Part shown: positions 36,708 through 45,037 of the stretch, one piece after another
Layout of the letters: each line of letters opens with the position of its first letter
Numbering within the stretch: position 1 is the stretch's first letter
Assembly: GCF_016695175.1 (NCBI RefSeq)
Contig: NZ_CP068022.1
Location: forward strand, 668,001 to 732,000
Direction of reading: 5' to 3'
Length of the DNA: 64,000 bases
Origin: Pseudoalteromonas sp. GCY
Lineage (GTDB): Bacteria > Pseudomonadota > Gammaproteobacteria > Enterobacterales > Alteromonadaceae
Translations under genes and position numbers: made by a program
The notes under the pieces: generated by a model
Told to the model about the DNA's origin: nothing
What the model saw: only the letters and a program-made list of their open reading frames with translations
Databases searched by the model: none

Positions 36708-37595
36708 TTTGCATGATAATTGCGCCTGTACAAACCCTAAGAATAAATCTAGCTTTGCAGAGTGCTCTCGTTTCACTTTATATATGGCATGCAAAGTAAC
36801 TTCGGGCCTATTTTGCTCGGGAAACAGCTCAACCAAAGCGCCCGAATCGATATCCCGTTGGCAGAAATAAGACGGTAGCATGGCAATCCCCAATCCTGCC
36901 AACACCGCCTCTCGAATGTGAAAGCGACTATTCGCTATCAAATTGCCTTGCAGAGCATAACTTCGAGTTCCGTCATGCCAACTATCTTCAACATGGTTAA
37001 GTTTAGATAACAACATGTTATGCCTACTCAGTTCGTCTAATTGCTCAGGCTTCCCATGAGTGGCCAAATAGCTGGGCGTGGCAACAAAAGTCGAGTTTAT
37101 ATTGATTAATTTCAAGACATAAAATTGACTGTCTTTGAGTGTAGCAGAAAGCCTAAAAGCGACATCAATCTCATCTTCGATTAGATCCTGATTTGCTGCG
37201 GTAAACATCAGCTCTAACTTTATTTGCGGATAGCGCTTTTGAAAGTCGATACAAATTTGGCTCAATAACATACGCCCTATCGTATTTGGAAAGGTTATTT
37301 TTAGGTGACCAGATTGATGCACTCCAACCTGTTCGACTTCTTCTTCCAAATCGCGTAGCGCGCGAAGGATCTTTTTCCCTTTTTCGTAAACCAACTTACC
37401 AGCATCAGACAATGCGAGTTTACGGGTTGTTCGATTTAAAAGTACTTGTCCATAAGACGACTCTAGCTGAGCTATCGATTTACTCACCGCTGATGTCGTG
37501 GTACCGAGCTGCTCTGCAGCTCGGCTGAACGAGTGCTGCTCAGCGACACAACACAATATTTTAAGTAAGTGAAGTTTATCATATTCCTTTCTCAT
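36690..37595 (-). CDS. LysR-family transcriptional regulator
   Basis: A 301-residue protein with an N-terminal LysR winged helix (LKILCCVAEQHSFSRAAEQL, TTSAVSKSIAQLE) and a substrate-binding domain (PNTIGRMLLSQICIDFQKRY, FRLSATLKDSQFYVLK). It belongs to the subgroup with the RTTRKL motif after the wing. The last 18 bp overlap the 3' end of receptor 2, convergent. It is divergent from the small GFA-like gene (about 100 bp apart), a possible target. Confidence 0.9.
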   Translation of the reverse strand: MRKEYDKLHLLKILCCVAEQHSFSRAAEQLGTTTSAVSKSIAQLESSYGQVLLNRTTRKLALSDAGKLVYEKGKKILRALRDLEEEVEQVGVHQSGHLKITFPNTIGRMLLSQICIDFQKRYPQIKLELMFTAANQDLIEDEIDVAFRLSATLKDSQFYVLKLININSTFVATPSYLATHGKPEQLDELSRHNMLLSKLNHVEDSWHDGTRSYALQGNLIANSRFHIREAVLAGLGIAMLPSYFCQRDIDSGALVELFPEQNRPEVTLHAIYKVKREHSAKLDLFLGFVQAQLSCKSELVS

Positions 37596-37691
37596 TATTT
37601 CCTCTTAGGAAAAAGTCTTTACACCAAATGAATATATATTAACTAAAAATAAAAAGTAAACTTAACTCAAAAGAAAATAAAGGACATCCAC

Positions 37692-37997
37692 ATGATCACC
37701 ACATCGTGCCACTGCGAGCGGATCCACTATCGTATTTTCACCACAACAGCAGCTTCTGAAATGTGCACTGGTGTGCAGTTTATTCAGGCTCTCGGTCTTA
37801 TCGAAAATCCTTGTAAATCTCTCGAACGATTTGTGGTGCCGCATTCAAAAACGCAAACCATCCAAGAGCATGGTTTTTGCAAACACTGTGGTGCTTCTAT
37901 CTACATCATGGATGACAAAGGTAACGTTTCTTATGCACTTAATCACCTTACGCCGTTTCAGGCTGATTATTCAGGTGCGCTGAATTTTGGCCTATAA
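37692..37997 (+). CDS. Short GFA-like (glutathione-dependent formaldehyde-activating enzyme fold) protein
   Basis: A 101-residue protein with AAGGA before its ATG. The N-terminal CHC pair (Cys6, Cys8) and the CKHC pair (Cys63, Cys66) in GFCKHCGASIYI match the structural zinc site of the Mss4/GFA fold. The usual central catalytic-zinc CxxC segment (CHCxxCR) is not visible and the protein is shorter than the typical 120-150 residues, so a catalytic role is doubtful. The hypothesis is a degenerate zinc-binding member. Confidence 0.55.
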   Translation: MITTSCHCERIHYRIFTTTAASEMCTGVQFIQALGLIENPCKSLERFVVPHSKTQTIQEHGFCKHCGASIYIMDDKGNVSYALNHLTPFQADYSGALNFGL

Positions 37998-38130
37998 GGG
38001 TAGCTTCTTCACTTTATCAGGCTTAACCGACAATTAATCGCAAACATTGGTTTTTATTCTGGTGACAAGTAGAATGCCTAAAAACTTCATCTTGAAGTTA
38101 CAACAAGTGAATGAAAATTTAGGATAAATA

Positions 38131-40185
38131 ATGAAACTACTTAAGTCTGCTTTGGCTTTAGCAATGGGCTTCACCAGTGCCGCAAGCCTCGCAAGCGATA
38201 CCATCACCATTGAAGACATCCCAAAGATCCAATCGGTAAGCTCAACGTCGGTGAGTCCTGACGGCGAACTCGTTGCTTTTACTCGCTCGGTACCGCGTGA
38301 GCTTTACGTTGACCAAAATGGTTCTAATTACAGTGAACTTTATGTGATTGATGACGAAGGGGTAGAGCGCCCATTTATCACCGGCAAAGTCAGCATCTCA
38401 AGCATCTCTTGGTCGGCCGACGGTCAGTTCATTTATTTCCTAACCAAGAAAAAAGAAGACAAGCAACGCGCCCTTTATCGCATCGCGGTAAACGGTGGGG
38501 AAGCACAGAAAGTGCTTTCACTAAAAGGAACTGGGATCTCGGCTTATAGCCTAAGCCCTGATGGCAAACAGGTTGCGATCCTTGCAATGCCAGCTGCTGA
38601 TAAGTCAGAAAAAGAGCTGAAAAAGCTTGGTTTTATGGCTGAAGTGTATGAACTGGGTTTAAAAAACAAACAGCTTCATATCATTGATCTTGCAGCATCA
38701 GAAAAACCGCTGACCCCAGCGGCACTGAACATCGAAGGCTATGTAAGTGAAATCAACTGGGCTGACGATGCCTCTAAATTACTGGTAAAAACCCAGCCAA
38801 CAGCGCTTATTGATGACAAGTATATGAAGTCACAATGGCATGTACTTGATGCAAAAACACAACAAATTACCACTTCATTCAAAACAGAAGGTAAGCTTGG
38901 TACCGCAGAGTTTTCTCACGATGGTAAATACATCGCGATTTTAGGCGCTGAAGATAAGCACGACCCGGCAACTGGCCGCTTATACCTTGCCGATGCACAA
39001 AGCGGCAAAGTAGAAGAATGGATCCCGAACTTTATGGGTCACATCGGTGATTTTGAGTGGTCAAACCGTAAAAATCAGCTGACTTTTGTCGCAAATGTCG
39101 GCGCGGAAAGTTTTGTTGGCCAAATTAAAGTTGGCTCAAACAAATACAAGAAACTTATCAAAGAAGGTAAATTCATCGCATCGAATCTATCTATCTCTGA
39201 TTCAGATAAAACCATTGCCCTACGTGCAAACACAGCTAAGCACCCAAATGAAGTGTTTGTGATCCGCTCAAGCAAAGCTACTCGTCTATCAAACTCAAAC
39301 CCATGGTTAGACAACAAACGTTTTGCAAAACAAGAGGCTATTAACTTCAAAGCCCGCGATGGCGTTGAAATTGGTGGCGTATTAATTTATCCACTTGATT
39401 ATCAAGAAGGTACACGTTATCCACTGATCATGTCGGTGCACGGTGGTCCTGAAAGCCACGATAAGAATGGCTGGCTCACGAGCTATTCAGATCCAGGCCA
39501 AATGGGCGCAGCACGCGGCTATGCAGTCTTCTATCCAAACTACCGTGGTTCGACAGGTAAAGGCGTTGATTACTCAAAACTTGGCCAAGGCGACTACGCT
39601 GGTAAAGAGTTTGACGACTTGGTAGATATGAAAGAATACCTAGTCAATACAGGTTTAGTAGACACTAAGCGTGTTGGTATTACTGGTGGCTCTTACGGCG
39701 GTTATGCCTCTGCTTGGGGTGCTACAAAACTAACAGAACACTTCGCAGCAAGCGTGATGTTTGTTGGGGTAACTAACCAACTTTCTAAGTTTGGTACTAC
39801 CGATATCTCAAACGAAATGTACTTAGTGCACGCTCGCTCTTACCCTTGGGATAAGTGGCAGTGGTACCTAGAGCGCAGTCCGATTTACTGGGCTGGTCAA
39901 TCGAAGACGCCATTACTAATTATGCATGGTAAAGATGATCCACGTGTACACCCAGCACAATCTATGGAGCTATATCGCTACATGAAAGTGCAAGGTAAAG
40001 ACGTACGTCTAGTTTACTATCCAGGCGAAGGTCACGGTAACCGCAAAGCTGCGGCTCAATACGACTACAGCTTGCGCTTGATGCGCTGGATGGACAACTA
40101 CCTAATCGAAGGCAAAAAAGACATGCCAGATTATGAAATTGACCATGCGGCGAAGCTAAAAGCCGTTAAAGACGCGAATAAATAA
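38131..40185 (+). CDS. Secreted S9 serine peptidase (acylaminoacyl-peptidase/DPP-like)
   Basis: A 684-residue protein with a signal peptide (cleavage near SLAS). An N-terminal propeller (about 40-390; WSADGQFIYFL, LSPDGKQVAILAM) precedes the hydrolase domain with Ser521 (TGGSYGGYASAWG), Asp603 (GKDDPRVHP) and His635 (GEGHGNRK). It should release dipeptides or acylated residues from peptides in the periplasm, complementing the receptors upstream. Monocistronic, with a terminator after it. Confidence 0.92.
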   Translation: MKLLKSALALAMGFTSAASLASDTITIEDIPKIQSVSSTSVSPDGELVAFTRSVPRELYVDQNGSNYSELYVIDDEGVERPFITGKVSISSISWSADGQFIYFLTKKKEDKQRALYRIAVNGGEAQKVLSLKGTGISAYSLSPDGKQVAILAMPAADKSEKELKKLGFMAEVYELGLKNKQLHIIDLAASEKPLTPAALNIEGYVSEINWADDASKLLVKTQPTALIDDKYMKSQWHVLDAKTQQITTSFKTEGKLGTAEFSHDGKYIAILGAEDKHDPATGRLYLADAQSGKVEEWIPNFMGHIGDFEWSNRKNQLTFVANVGAESFVGQIKVGSNKYKKLIKEGKFIASNLSISDSDKTIALRANTAKHPNEVFVIRSSKATRLSNSNPWLDNKRFAKQEAINFKARDGVEIGGVLIYPLDYQEGTRYPLIMSVHGGPESHDKNGWLTSYSDPGQMGAARGYAVFYPNYRGSTGKGVDYSKLGQGDYAGKEFDDLVDMKEYLVNTGLVDTKRVGITGGSYGGYASAWGATKLTEHFAASVMFVGVTNQLSKFGTTDISNEMYLVHARSYPWDKWQWYLERSPIYWAGQSKTPLLIMHGKDDPRVHPAQSMELYRYMKVQGKDVRLVYYPGEGHGNRKAAAQYDYSLRLMRWMDNYLIEGKKDMPDYEIDHAAKLKAVKDANK

Positions 40186-40206
40186 GTAAGCTAACTTATT
40201 GTTTTA

Positions 40207-40224
40207 GGGCGCTAATTTGCGCCC
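40207..40224 (+). terminator. Rho-independent terminator after S9 peptidase
   Basis: Stem GGGCGC / GCGCCC with a 6-nt loop followed by TTTGTT. Confidence 0.8.
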
Positions 40225-40247
40225 TTTGTTATCAAGGAAAAAAGATA

Positions 40248-40793
40248 TTGCAATTAACTACAATCAAACTCGACACCGAGCGATTCACACTTAGACCCTT
40301 AACTTCACAAGACGCCGAAGCACTATTTGCCATATTCTCAGACGCAGACGTCATGCGCTATTGGAACACGCCACCTTGGGACTGCCTTGAGGATGCAACG
40401 CAATTTATCAAGCAATCACATGAAGATTTGACTACTCAACAAGCGATCACACTGGCCATTGTTTCGAAAATTGATGAAACATTAATTGGCAAGTGTTTAC
40501 TTTTTAGCTGGGATAAAGAGTCACGTCGCGCAGAAATTGGCTTTGGTATTGCCAAATCTCACTGGGGGAAAGGTGTCATTCAAGAAGCGGGCTCTGCACT
40601 CATTAACTATGCTTTTTCAACACTAAAGTTGAGGCGTATTGAAGCAGAGATTGATCCCGCTAATACCGGCTCAGCCAAAGTGCTAACAAAACTTGGATTT
40701 ACTAAAGAAGGTCACTTACGTGCTCGCTGGGAAATTGCTGGCGAAGTTTCAGACTCTGCACTATATGGCTTACTTGCAAGCGATGTAAACTAA
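40248..40793 (+). CDS. GNAT N-acetyltransferase (RimJ/RimL type)
   Basis: A 181-residue protein starting at a TTG with AAGGA about 12 nt upstream. The RimJ/RimL-like pattern is visible: TERFTLRPLTSQDAEALF at the N terminus, the acetyl-CoA loop region FGIAKSHWGKGVIQEAGSAL, and AEIDPANTGSAKVLTKLGF. It probably acetylates a protein N terminus or small amine; the substrate is unknown. Confidence 0.88.
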   Translation: MQLTTIKLDTERFTLRPLTSQDAEALFAIFSDADVMRYWNTPPWDCLEDATQFIKQSHEDLTTQQAITLAIVSKIDETLIGKCLLFSWDKESRRAEIGFGIAKSHWGKGVIQEAGSALINYAFSTLKLRRIEAEIDPANTGSAKVLTKLGFTKEGHLRARWEIAGEVSDSALYGLLASDVN

Positions 40794-41030
40794 CCAAAGT
40801 GATAGCCTTTTCCCTAAATTAAATTAGCTACTTAAGTTAGTTACTCACTTTAAATCAGCGACATACTTAATGTCGCTTTGAGAACTAACCACCAATACAC
40901 TCTATCAACTAAAGCACTTTGATTTTTCACATACCACTGTTAACATAAAGTCCCAAAAAGGAAACAATTTCTCAACTTGTCTTGAATTAGACAATCTACT
41001 TTGTTGATCTCACTACTTAAGGAAAGCAAA

Positions 41031-41951
41031 ATGATAAAAAATGCAGTCGTGCTAGGACTCATCTTTAGCGCCCATACTCTCGCCTTTGACCTCGAAAATA
41101 CATACCCAACCACTGAAATAAAATACTTGGATGACGGCACTGAAATCTCTGTGCCTTTTCATGTCAAGGGAGAAGCAACCAGTGCAGTCCTGGGTTTAAT
41201 TAATGCAAAACGAGCAAAACGATTTTTATGGAATGACGGTTGGAAAGTTGTTACGCCAAAATGTGATGGCAAAAGCTCTGGAAAAGGTATTGCGGCTTTT
41301 TACATTCAAAAAATCACAGAAAGTCCAGCAGGAGCATACAACGAAACGGTTGCAACGTTTTTTATTCAACGCAGAAATGCGCCAGATCTCGATTTACCTT
41401 GTCCAAGCGACCTGAACTCCGTTGAAGCACAAGTAAACTTTGCAATGGCTGCATTTACAACTATCAATACTGCCAATGCTGAAAAGCAGTCGCTGGGGCT
41501 CCCTCACGACTACGCCTCATTCAACTTTCATTTGATGCTGGACAATGCAAAAGCGGTTGAGGCTGGTGAAATATGGGGTTACCCCAAACAATTGGCTCAA
41601 GTTGACATCACCCTGAGTGAAAATACACATCGTCTCGAGCTGGCCAAGAAAAATGGTAAGCCTTTGCTCAGTGCTGAATATCAGCGCAAAATTGGCACAA
41701 ACACGCCACTGTACTCGGTCGGTGACAACGTTGTGCCCAGCTTTAACCTTCCCGATGAGTCTAAGATCCCTCAACTAAGTGGCGTATTGACCTCTGCCAG
41801 CGGCTGGATCTTGCCTTTCGTTGGTAAGTTTACGATTCACTCACCAAAAAGTGTCACCACACGATTTCTACGCAAAACGCAGTTTACTCCTATCGCGGTA
41901 TTAGAATTCACTAACGTTGAAGGCGTTGCGCTACCACTTTACGATAGATAA
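41031..41951 (+). CDS. Exported acetoacetate-decarboxylase-like protein
   Basis: 306 residues from the ATG at 41031, which has AAGGAAAG upstream and begins a signal peptide (MIKNAVVLGLIFSAHTLAFD). The body resembles the acetoacetate decarboxylase superfamily beta-cone (PFHVKGEATSAVLGLI, SPAGAYNETVATFFI, AVEAGEIWGYPKQLAQVDI). Export is unusual for the superfamily, whose characterised members are cytoplasmic. Whether the catalytic lysine is kept is not clear by eye, so only the fold is claimed. Confidence 0.65.
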   Translation: MIKNAVVLGLIFSAHTLAFDLENTYPTTEIKYLDDGTEISVPFHVKGEATSAVLGLINAKRAKRFLWNDGWKVVTPKCDGKSSGKGIAAFYIQKITESPAGAYNETVATFFIQRRNAPDLDLPCPSDLNSVEAQVNFAMAAFTTINTANAEKQSLGLPHDYASFNFHLMLDNAKAVEAGEIWGYPKQLAQVDITLSENTHRLELAKKNGKPLLSAEYQRKIGTNTPLYSVGDNVVPSFNLPDESKIPQLSGVLTSASGWILPFVGKFTIHSPKSVTTRFLRKTQFTPIAVLEFTNVEGVALPLYDR

Positions 41952-41966
41952 CATTCATTAGTATAG

Positions 41967-41988
41967 GCGGAGGCTTAACGGCCTCTGC
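41967..41988 (+). terminator. Probable terminator after ADC-like gene
   Basis: Stem GCGGAGGC / GCCTCTGC (one G-U pair) with a 6-nt loop followed by TTTTAAATT. Confidence 0.6.
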
Positions 41989-41995
41989 TTTTAAA

Positions 41996-42247
41996 TTACC
42001 TTTGCTTGTATTGGGTTTTGCAGTATCCGCGATTGACCGCTTTGCTTCTAAGTTTAATATGCTTAGTGTTACGGCCATTTACTCGTTGCCGCCATAGCCT
42101 AAAACTACTGGGTTTTAGGCTATGGCGCATCAACTTGATCACTTCAGGCTCACTAAGCTCAAACTGTCGCTCGATAGCTTCAAATGGCGTCCTATCTTCC
42201 CACGCCATTTCAATGATCCTGGAAATTTCTGAGTCACTAAATTGCAC
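41996..42247 (-). CDS. TIGR03643 family small protein
   Basis: An 83-residue protein from a GTG at 42247. The sequence FSDSEISRIIEMAWEDRTPF, then EAIERQFELSEPEVIKLMR and SLKPSSFRLWRQRVNGR, matches the TIGR03643 (DUF2805) family of short, basic, helix-turn-helix-like proteins of unknown function. The codons for RHSLKPSSFRLWR form a perfect 16-bp inverted repeat (see findings). Convergent with the ADC-like gene. Confidence 0.82.
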   Translation of the reverse strand: MQFSDSEISRIIEMAWEDRTPFEAIERQFELSEPEVIKLMRHSLKPSSFRLWRQRVNGRNTKHIKLRSKAVNRGYCKTQYKQR

Positions 42248-42307
42248 TTGCTTAATCTTGTTGTGTTCTAATCAGAATCACACATACGCACCGAGTGCCA
42301 AAATAGA

Positions 42308-42481
42308 TTAAAAATACTTACGGCCAATCAATATTCCCATAGCAATGCCGATAGGCAAGGCGTACATGATTTGCCCTGATGCAACGCCCACGGCTGTGCC
42401 TATTCCCGAGCCGATAGCGAGCCCCAAACCTATTTTTCGATTGGCATTTTGTTTATCACATTTCATTGACTGTTCCATCAT
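42308..42481 (-). CDS. 57-residue glycine-zipper membrane peptide
   Basis: A short frame from ATG 42481 encodes a charged N terminus (MMEQSMKCDKQNANRK) and then two hydrophobic glycine-zipper segments (IGLGLAIGSGIGTAVGVASG and YALPIGIAMGILIG) ending RKYF. The regular GxxxG spacing and charged cap suggest a real small membrane protein. It lies 60 bp upstream of the TIGR03643 gene on the same strand. No family is recognised; the Shine-Dalgarno is weak. Confidence 0.55.
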   Translation of the reverse strand: MMEQSMKCDKQNANRKIGLGLAIGSGIGTAVGVASGQIMYALPIGIAMGILIGRKYF

Positions 42482-42558
42482 CTAAACCAGTAGTTAATGT
42501 GGCAAAGTAATGAAGTAATGTAAACCACCTTAAAAAGTAATACCTATTTGCTTAACAA

Positions 42559-43440
42559 TCAGTGCCCTTCATGCTTAAACCAAGCCTGTAAAAACTCGAT
42601 ACATTGAAGTACCGCGGCTGGCACAAATTGGCGTGCTGGATACAGTGCATATAAGGCTAGAGTAGGTTTATCAGCATGCTGTAAAATACTAACTACCTCG
42701 CCCTTTTCAAGGGCTTCTCTACAGGCAAATTCAGGTAAAACTCCTATTCCCAAATGGCTTTTTATTGCTTGCAACATAAAAAGGACATTGTTAACTTTAA
42801 GGGAGCCTTTTATTCGCACACCTTCGTCTAATGGCCATAAGTTCTTGCGTTTTGAATAGCTGTATTCAAAACAATTATGATGAATTAAATCTTGTGCTGA
42901 GTCGATCGCAGGGTGACTAGCTAAATATTGCGGCGAGGCACATACATGATAGATAAATTGAGTAATTTCTTTACCTACATAGCTTGAGTCAAACGGGCGA
43001 CTGGAAGCTCGAAAACCTAAATCGAATCCCTGTTCAACTAAGTCGATATCCTCATCTCCTAAATGTATTTCAAGATCGACATCGGGATACGCTTGCATAA
43101 AATCGGCGAACATTGCTGCCAAGTCAGTGATCCCAAGCACCATTGGCACATTCACCTTTAGCTTACCTTTTGGTGCTTGCTGCGATTCTTGTATGAAGAT
43201 ATCTGCATCCTCTAACTTATTGAGAATATCCCTAGCACGTTGCAAATAGCCTTCTCCCACATGCGTGAGCTGCAAATTACGCGTGGTGCGATGTATAAGC
43301 CGCGCACCAAGCTCAGCTTCTAGTCGGCTGATCTCCTTACTGATCATGGATTTGGACGTACTATATTGCTCTGCAACACGAGTAAAACTGCGTACTTCAG
43401 CTAGTTTTACAAACATTTCTATCGCTCGTAGCTTGTTCAT
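42559..43440 (-). CDS. LysR-family regulator, divergent from GST operon
   Basis: 293 residues from the ATG at 43440, chosen because AAGGAAAG lies just upstream and MNKLRAIEMFVKLAE is the usual N terminus. The winged helix (SFTRVAEQYSTSKSMISKEI) and LysR substrate domain are intact (VPMVLGITDLAAMFADFMQA, GIGVLPEFACREAL). It resembles the CrgA/DmlR subgroup. It shares a 124-bp intergenic region with the GST gene and probably regulates that operon. Confidence 0.92.
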   Translation of the reverse strand: MNKLRAIEMFVKLAEVRSFTRVAEQYSTSKSMISKEISRLEAELGARLIHRTTRNLQLTHVGEGYLQRARDILNKLEDADIFIQESQQAPKGKLKVNVPMVLGITDLAAMFADFMQAYPDVDLEIHLGDEDIDLVEQGFDLGFRASSRPFDSSYVGKEITQFIYHVCASPQYLASHPAIDSAQDLIHHNCFEYSYSKRKNLWPLDEGVRIKGSLKVNNVLFMLQAIKSHLGIGVLPEFACREALEKGEVVSILQHADKPTLALYALYPARQFVPAAVLQCIEFLQAWFKHEGH

Positions 43441-43564
43441 ACTTTCCTTGATTATTGTTTCCACCATGTGAACTCTTGGTTCTCATTGTAGCTATATATC
43501 AAACAGCATCTAGTTTATACACTGAGCTTGTCTTTTAGCCAAGAAGCAAATAAGGAAAACCATT

Positions 43565-44179
43565 ATGTATACGGTATATTACCTACCAGGTGCTTGTGCG
43601 CTAGCAACGCAAGTCATATTAAGAGAATTAAAACAACCCTTCGAACTGGTTGACAAACGCAGTGTAGATAACTTTTTAGTCATTAACCCAACAGGTAAAA
43701 TCCCGGTTCTTAACGATGGCGAAAACAGCTTGGTAGAAGGAGCTGCAATCCTACTTTATCTACTCAATAAACACGAAAATAACCTTCTTCCTCAAGCTGA
43801 TGTTTTTCAAAAGCAACAAGCAATAGAAAACATTCTGTTTGCCAATGCCACGATGCACCCGGCTTACAATCGTCTGTTTTTTGCCACAGGCGCAATTGCT
43901 GATGAGCATGCACGCCAGCCACTTTTAGAAGCGGCAGCGGTTGCCATCAACGAATTATGGGTGTTGGTCGAGAAAAAGTTAGCGCAGCAAGCATTTTTAG
44001 GCGGCGATCAGGTTTCCACTGCGGATATCATGCTGGCTGTATATGCGCGTTGGGGCACCTATTTTCCAGTCGACATTGTCATTCCAGAAAAAGTCAGCAA
44101 GATGTTAGCTGCAGTTGAGGCAAGGCCCAGCTTTATCGCCTCGATAGCAGCTGAACAAGCACACAGTACAGGCGCATAA
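43565..44179 (+). CDS. Glutathione S-transferase family protein
   Basis: A 204-residue protein. The N-terminal thioredoxin-like domain (YTVYYLPGACALATQVILRE, NPTGKIPVLNDG, LVEGAAILLYLL) and the C-terminal helical domain (about 88-200, with FLGGDQVSTADIMLAVYARW) are complete. The YLPGACALA motif has Tyr/Ser-type candidates for thiol activation near the N terminus. First gene of a three-gene operon under a divergent LysR regulator; such operons often answer electrophile stress. Confidence 0.9.
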   Translation: MYTVYYLPGACALATQVILRELKQPFELVDKRSVDNFLVINPTGKIPVLNDGENSLVEGAAILLYLLNKHENNLLPQADVFQKQQAIENILFANATMHPAYNRLFFATGAIADEHARQPLLEAAAVAINELWVLVEKKLAQQAFLGGDQVSTADIMLAVYARWGTYFPVDIVIPEKVSKMLAAVEARPSFIASIAAEQAHSTGA

Positions 44180-44186
44180 GCTTAAT

Positions 44187-44555
44187 ATGACTAAGCCTAT
44201 TCTCAAACAGCAGGATTTAGACAAAGTAGCAGCGGTTATTCAACAATATTTTGAAGGACTACACCACGGAGATATTAAAAAGTTGGATGCGGTTTTCCAT
44301 GCTGACGCGGTGCTCAAAGCTCCAGGGATGAGGCGCACCAAATCACAGTGGCTAGATTTGGTTTCATCTCGACAAACGCCCGAAAGCCAAAGCGCTGCTT
44401 TTAATTACCGTATTTTGTCGGTGGATGTTGTAAACCATCAAGCAATGGTCAAGCTGCATTGCCCACTGTTTGAACATCACTATATCGACTTTATCGGTTT
44501 ACTTAAAGAAGAGGGACAATGGCGTATCGTCAACAAAATGTATGATGATCTGTAG
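44187..44555 (+). CDS. NTF2-like (putative lumazine-binding/SnoaL-type) protein
   Basis: A 122-residue protein 7 bp after the GST gene. Features of an NTF2-like cone: an N-terminal helix with VAAVIQQYFEGLHHGDIKKL, then VFHADAVLKAPGM, SVDVVNHQAMVKL and GLLKEEGQWRIVNKMY. It belongs near the lumazine-binding-like group. Its substrate is unknown; the operon suggests a role in handling a small electrophile. Confidence 0.78.
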   Translation: MTKPILKQQDLDKVAAVIQQYFEGLHHGDIKKLDAVFHADAVLKAPGMRRTKSQWLDLVSSRQTPESQSAAFNYRILSVDVVNHQAMVKLHCPLFEHHYIDFIGLLKEEGQWRIVNKMYDDL

Positions 44556-44565
44556 GAGATAATCA

Positions 44566-44778
44566 ATGCCAATCATCAATATTAAAATCACTAAGGAAGG
44601 CATTACACCTGCTCAGAAGCAAGCCTTAATAAAAGGTGCAACTCAGCTTATGGTGGATGTCCTAGATAAAGCGCCACAAGTTACTTTTGTCATCATAGAG
44701 GAAGTTGAAACTGACGACTGGGGAATAGGATTTGATCAAGTCTCTATGTTGCGGCAGCAAAACTTAAGCCCTAAATAA
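44566..44778 (+). CDS. 4-oxalocrotonate tautomerase family protein
   Basis: A 70-residue protein with AGGAG before the ATG. The second residue is proline (MPIINIKITKEG), so removal of Met exposes the catalytic Pro1 of the tautomerase superfamily. The FVIIEEVETDDWGIGFDQVS segment is typical of the short 4-OT subgroup. Third gene of the LysR-controlled operon. Confidence 0.88.
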   Translation: MPIINIKITKEGITPAQKQALIKGATQLMVDVLDKAPQVTFVIIEEVETDDWGIGFDQVSMLRQQNLSPK

Positions 44779-44866
44779 CGCACTAAGAAAGAGGCATCAA
44801 ATGGTGCTTCTTCACCTGCAAAGACAATTTTCTTGAAAAAGAATCTTATAAAATTCAGGTAAATAA

Positions 44867-44886
44867 AAACTTTTTTAAAAAAGTTT
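44867..44886. promoter_or_regulatory. 20-bp perfect AT palindrome just upstream of the heat-shock promoter
   Basis: AAACTTTTTTAAAAAAGTTT is a perfect palindrome ending one base before the candidate sigma-32 -35 box. It may be the terminator of the tautomerase operon (on RNA, A6/U6 stem), a curved upstream element or a binding site. Confidence 0.55.
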
Positions 44887-44915
44887 CTTGAAAAGTATTT
44901 GCCTCGTCCATAGAT
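44887..44915 (+). promoter_or_regulatory. Candidate sigma-32 heat-shock promoter
   Basis: CTTGAAA (44887-44893) and CCATAGAT (44908-44915) are spaced 14 nt apart and resemble the sigma-32 -35 and -10 consensus. The site is about 120 bp upstream of the Hsp20 gene. Confidence 0.6.
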
Positions 44916-45010
44916 AGTATTGTGAGGACGCCGACAGGGTCCCAACCCAAACTAAGTAAATGTTTTATATGCTATTTATTGGCTTTAATTGAAGCAATAG
45001 ATAGCTTAAT

Positions 45011-45037
45011 TATCGCTTTATGAGGATACAAATTATG
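45011..45037 (+). promoter_or_regulatory. Candidate ROSE-type RNA thermometer hairpin
   Basis: In the ~110-nt leader of the Hsp20 gene, TCGCT (45013-45017) can pair with the Shine-Dalgarno AGGA (45023-45026) leaving a bulged G, the signature of ROSE elements that mask small heat-shock ribosome sites at low temperature. This is by eye; no folding was computed. Confidence 0.45.

Noticed and set aside
44736..44945. 69-codon minus-strand frame over the heat-shock promoter
   Set aside because: Antisense to promoter and operon end, with no ribosome site.
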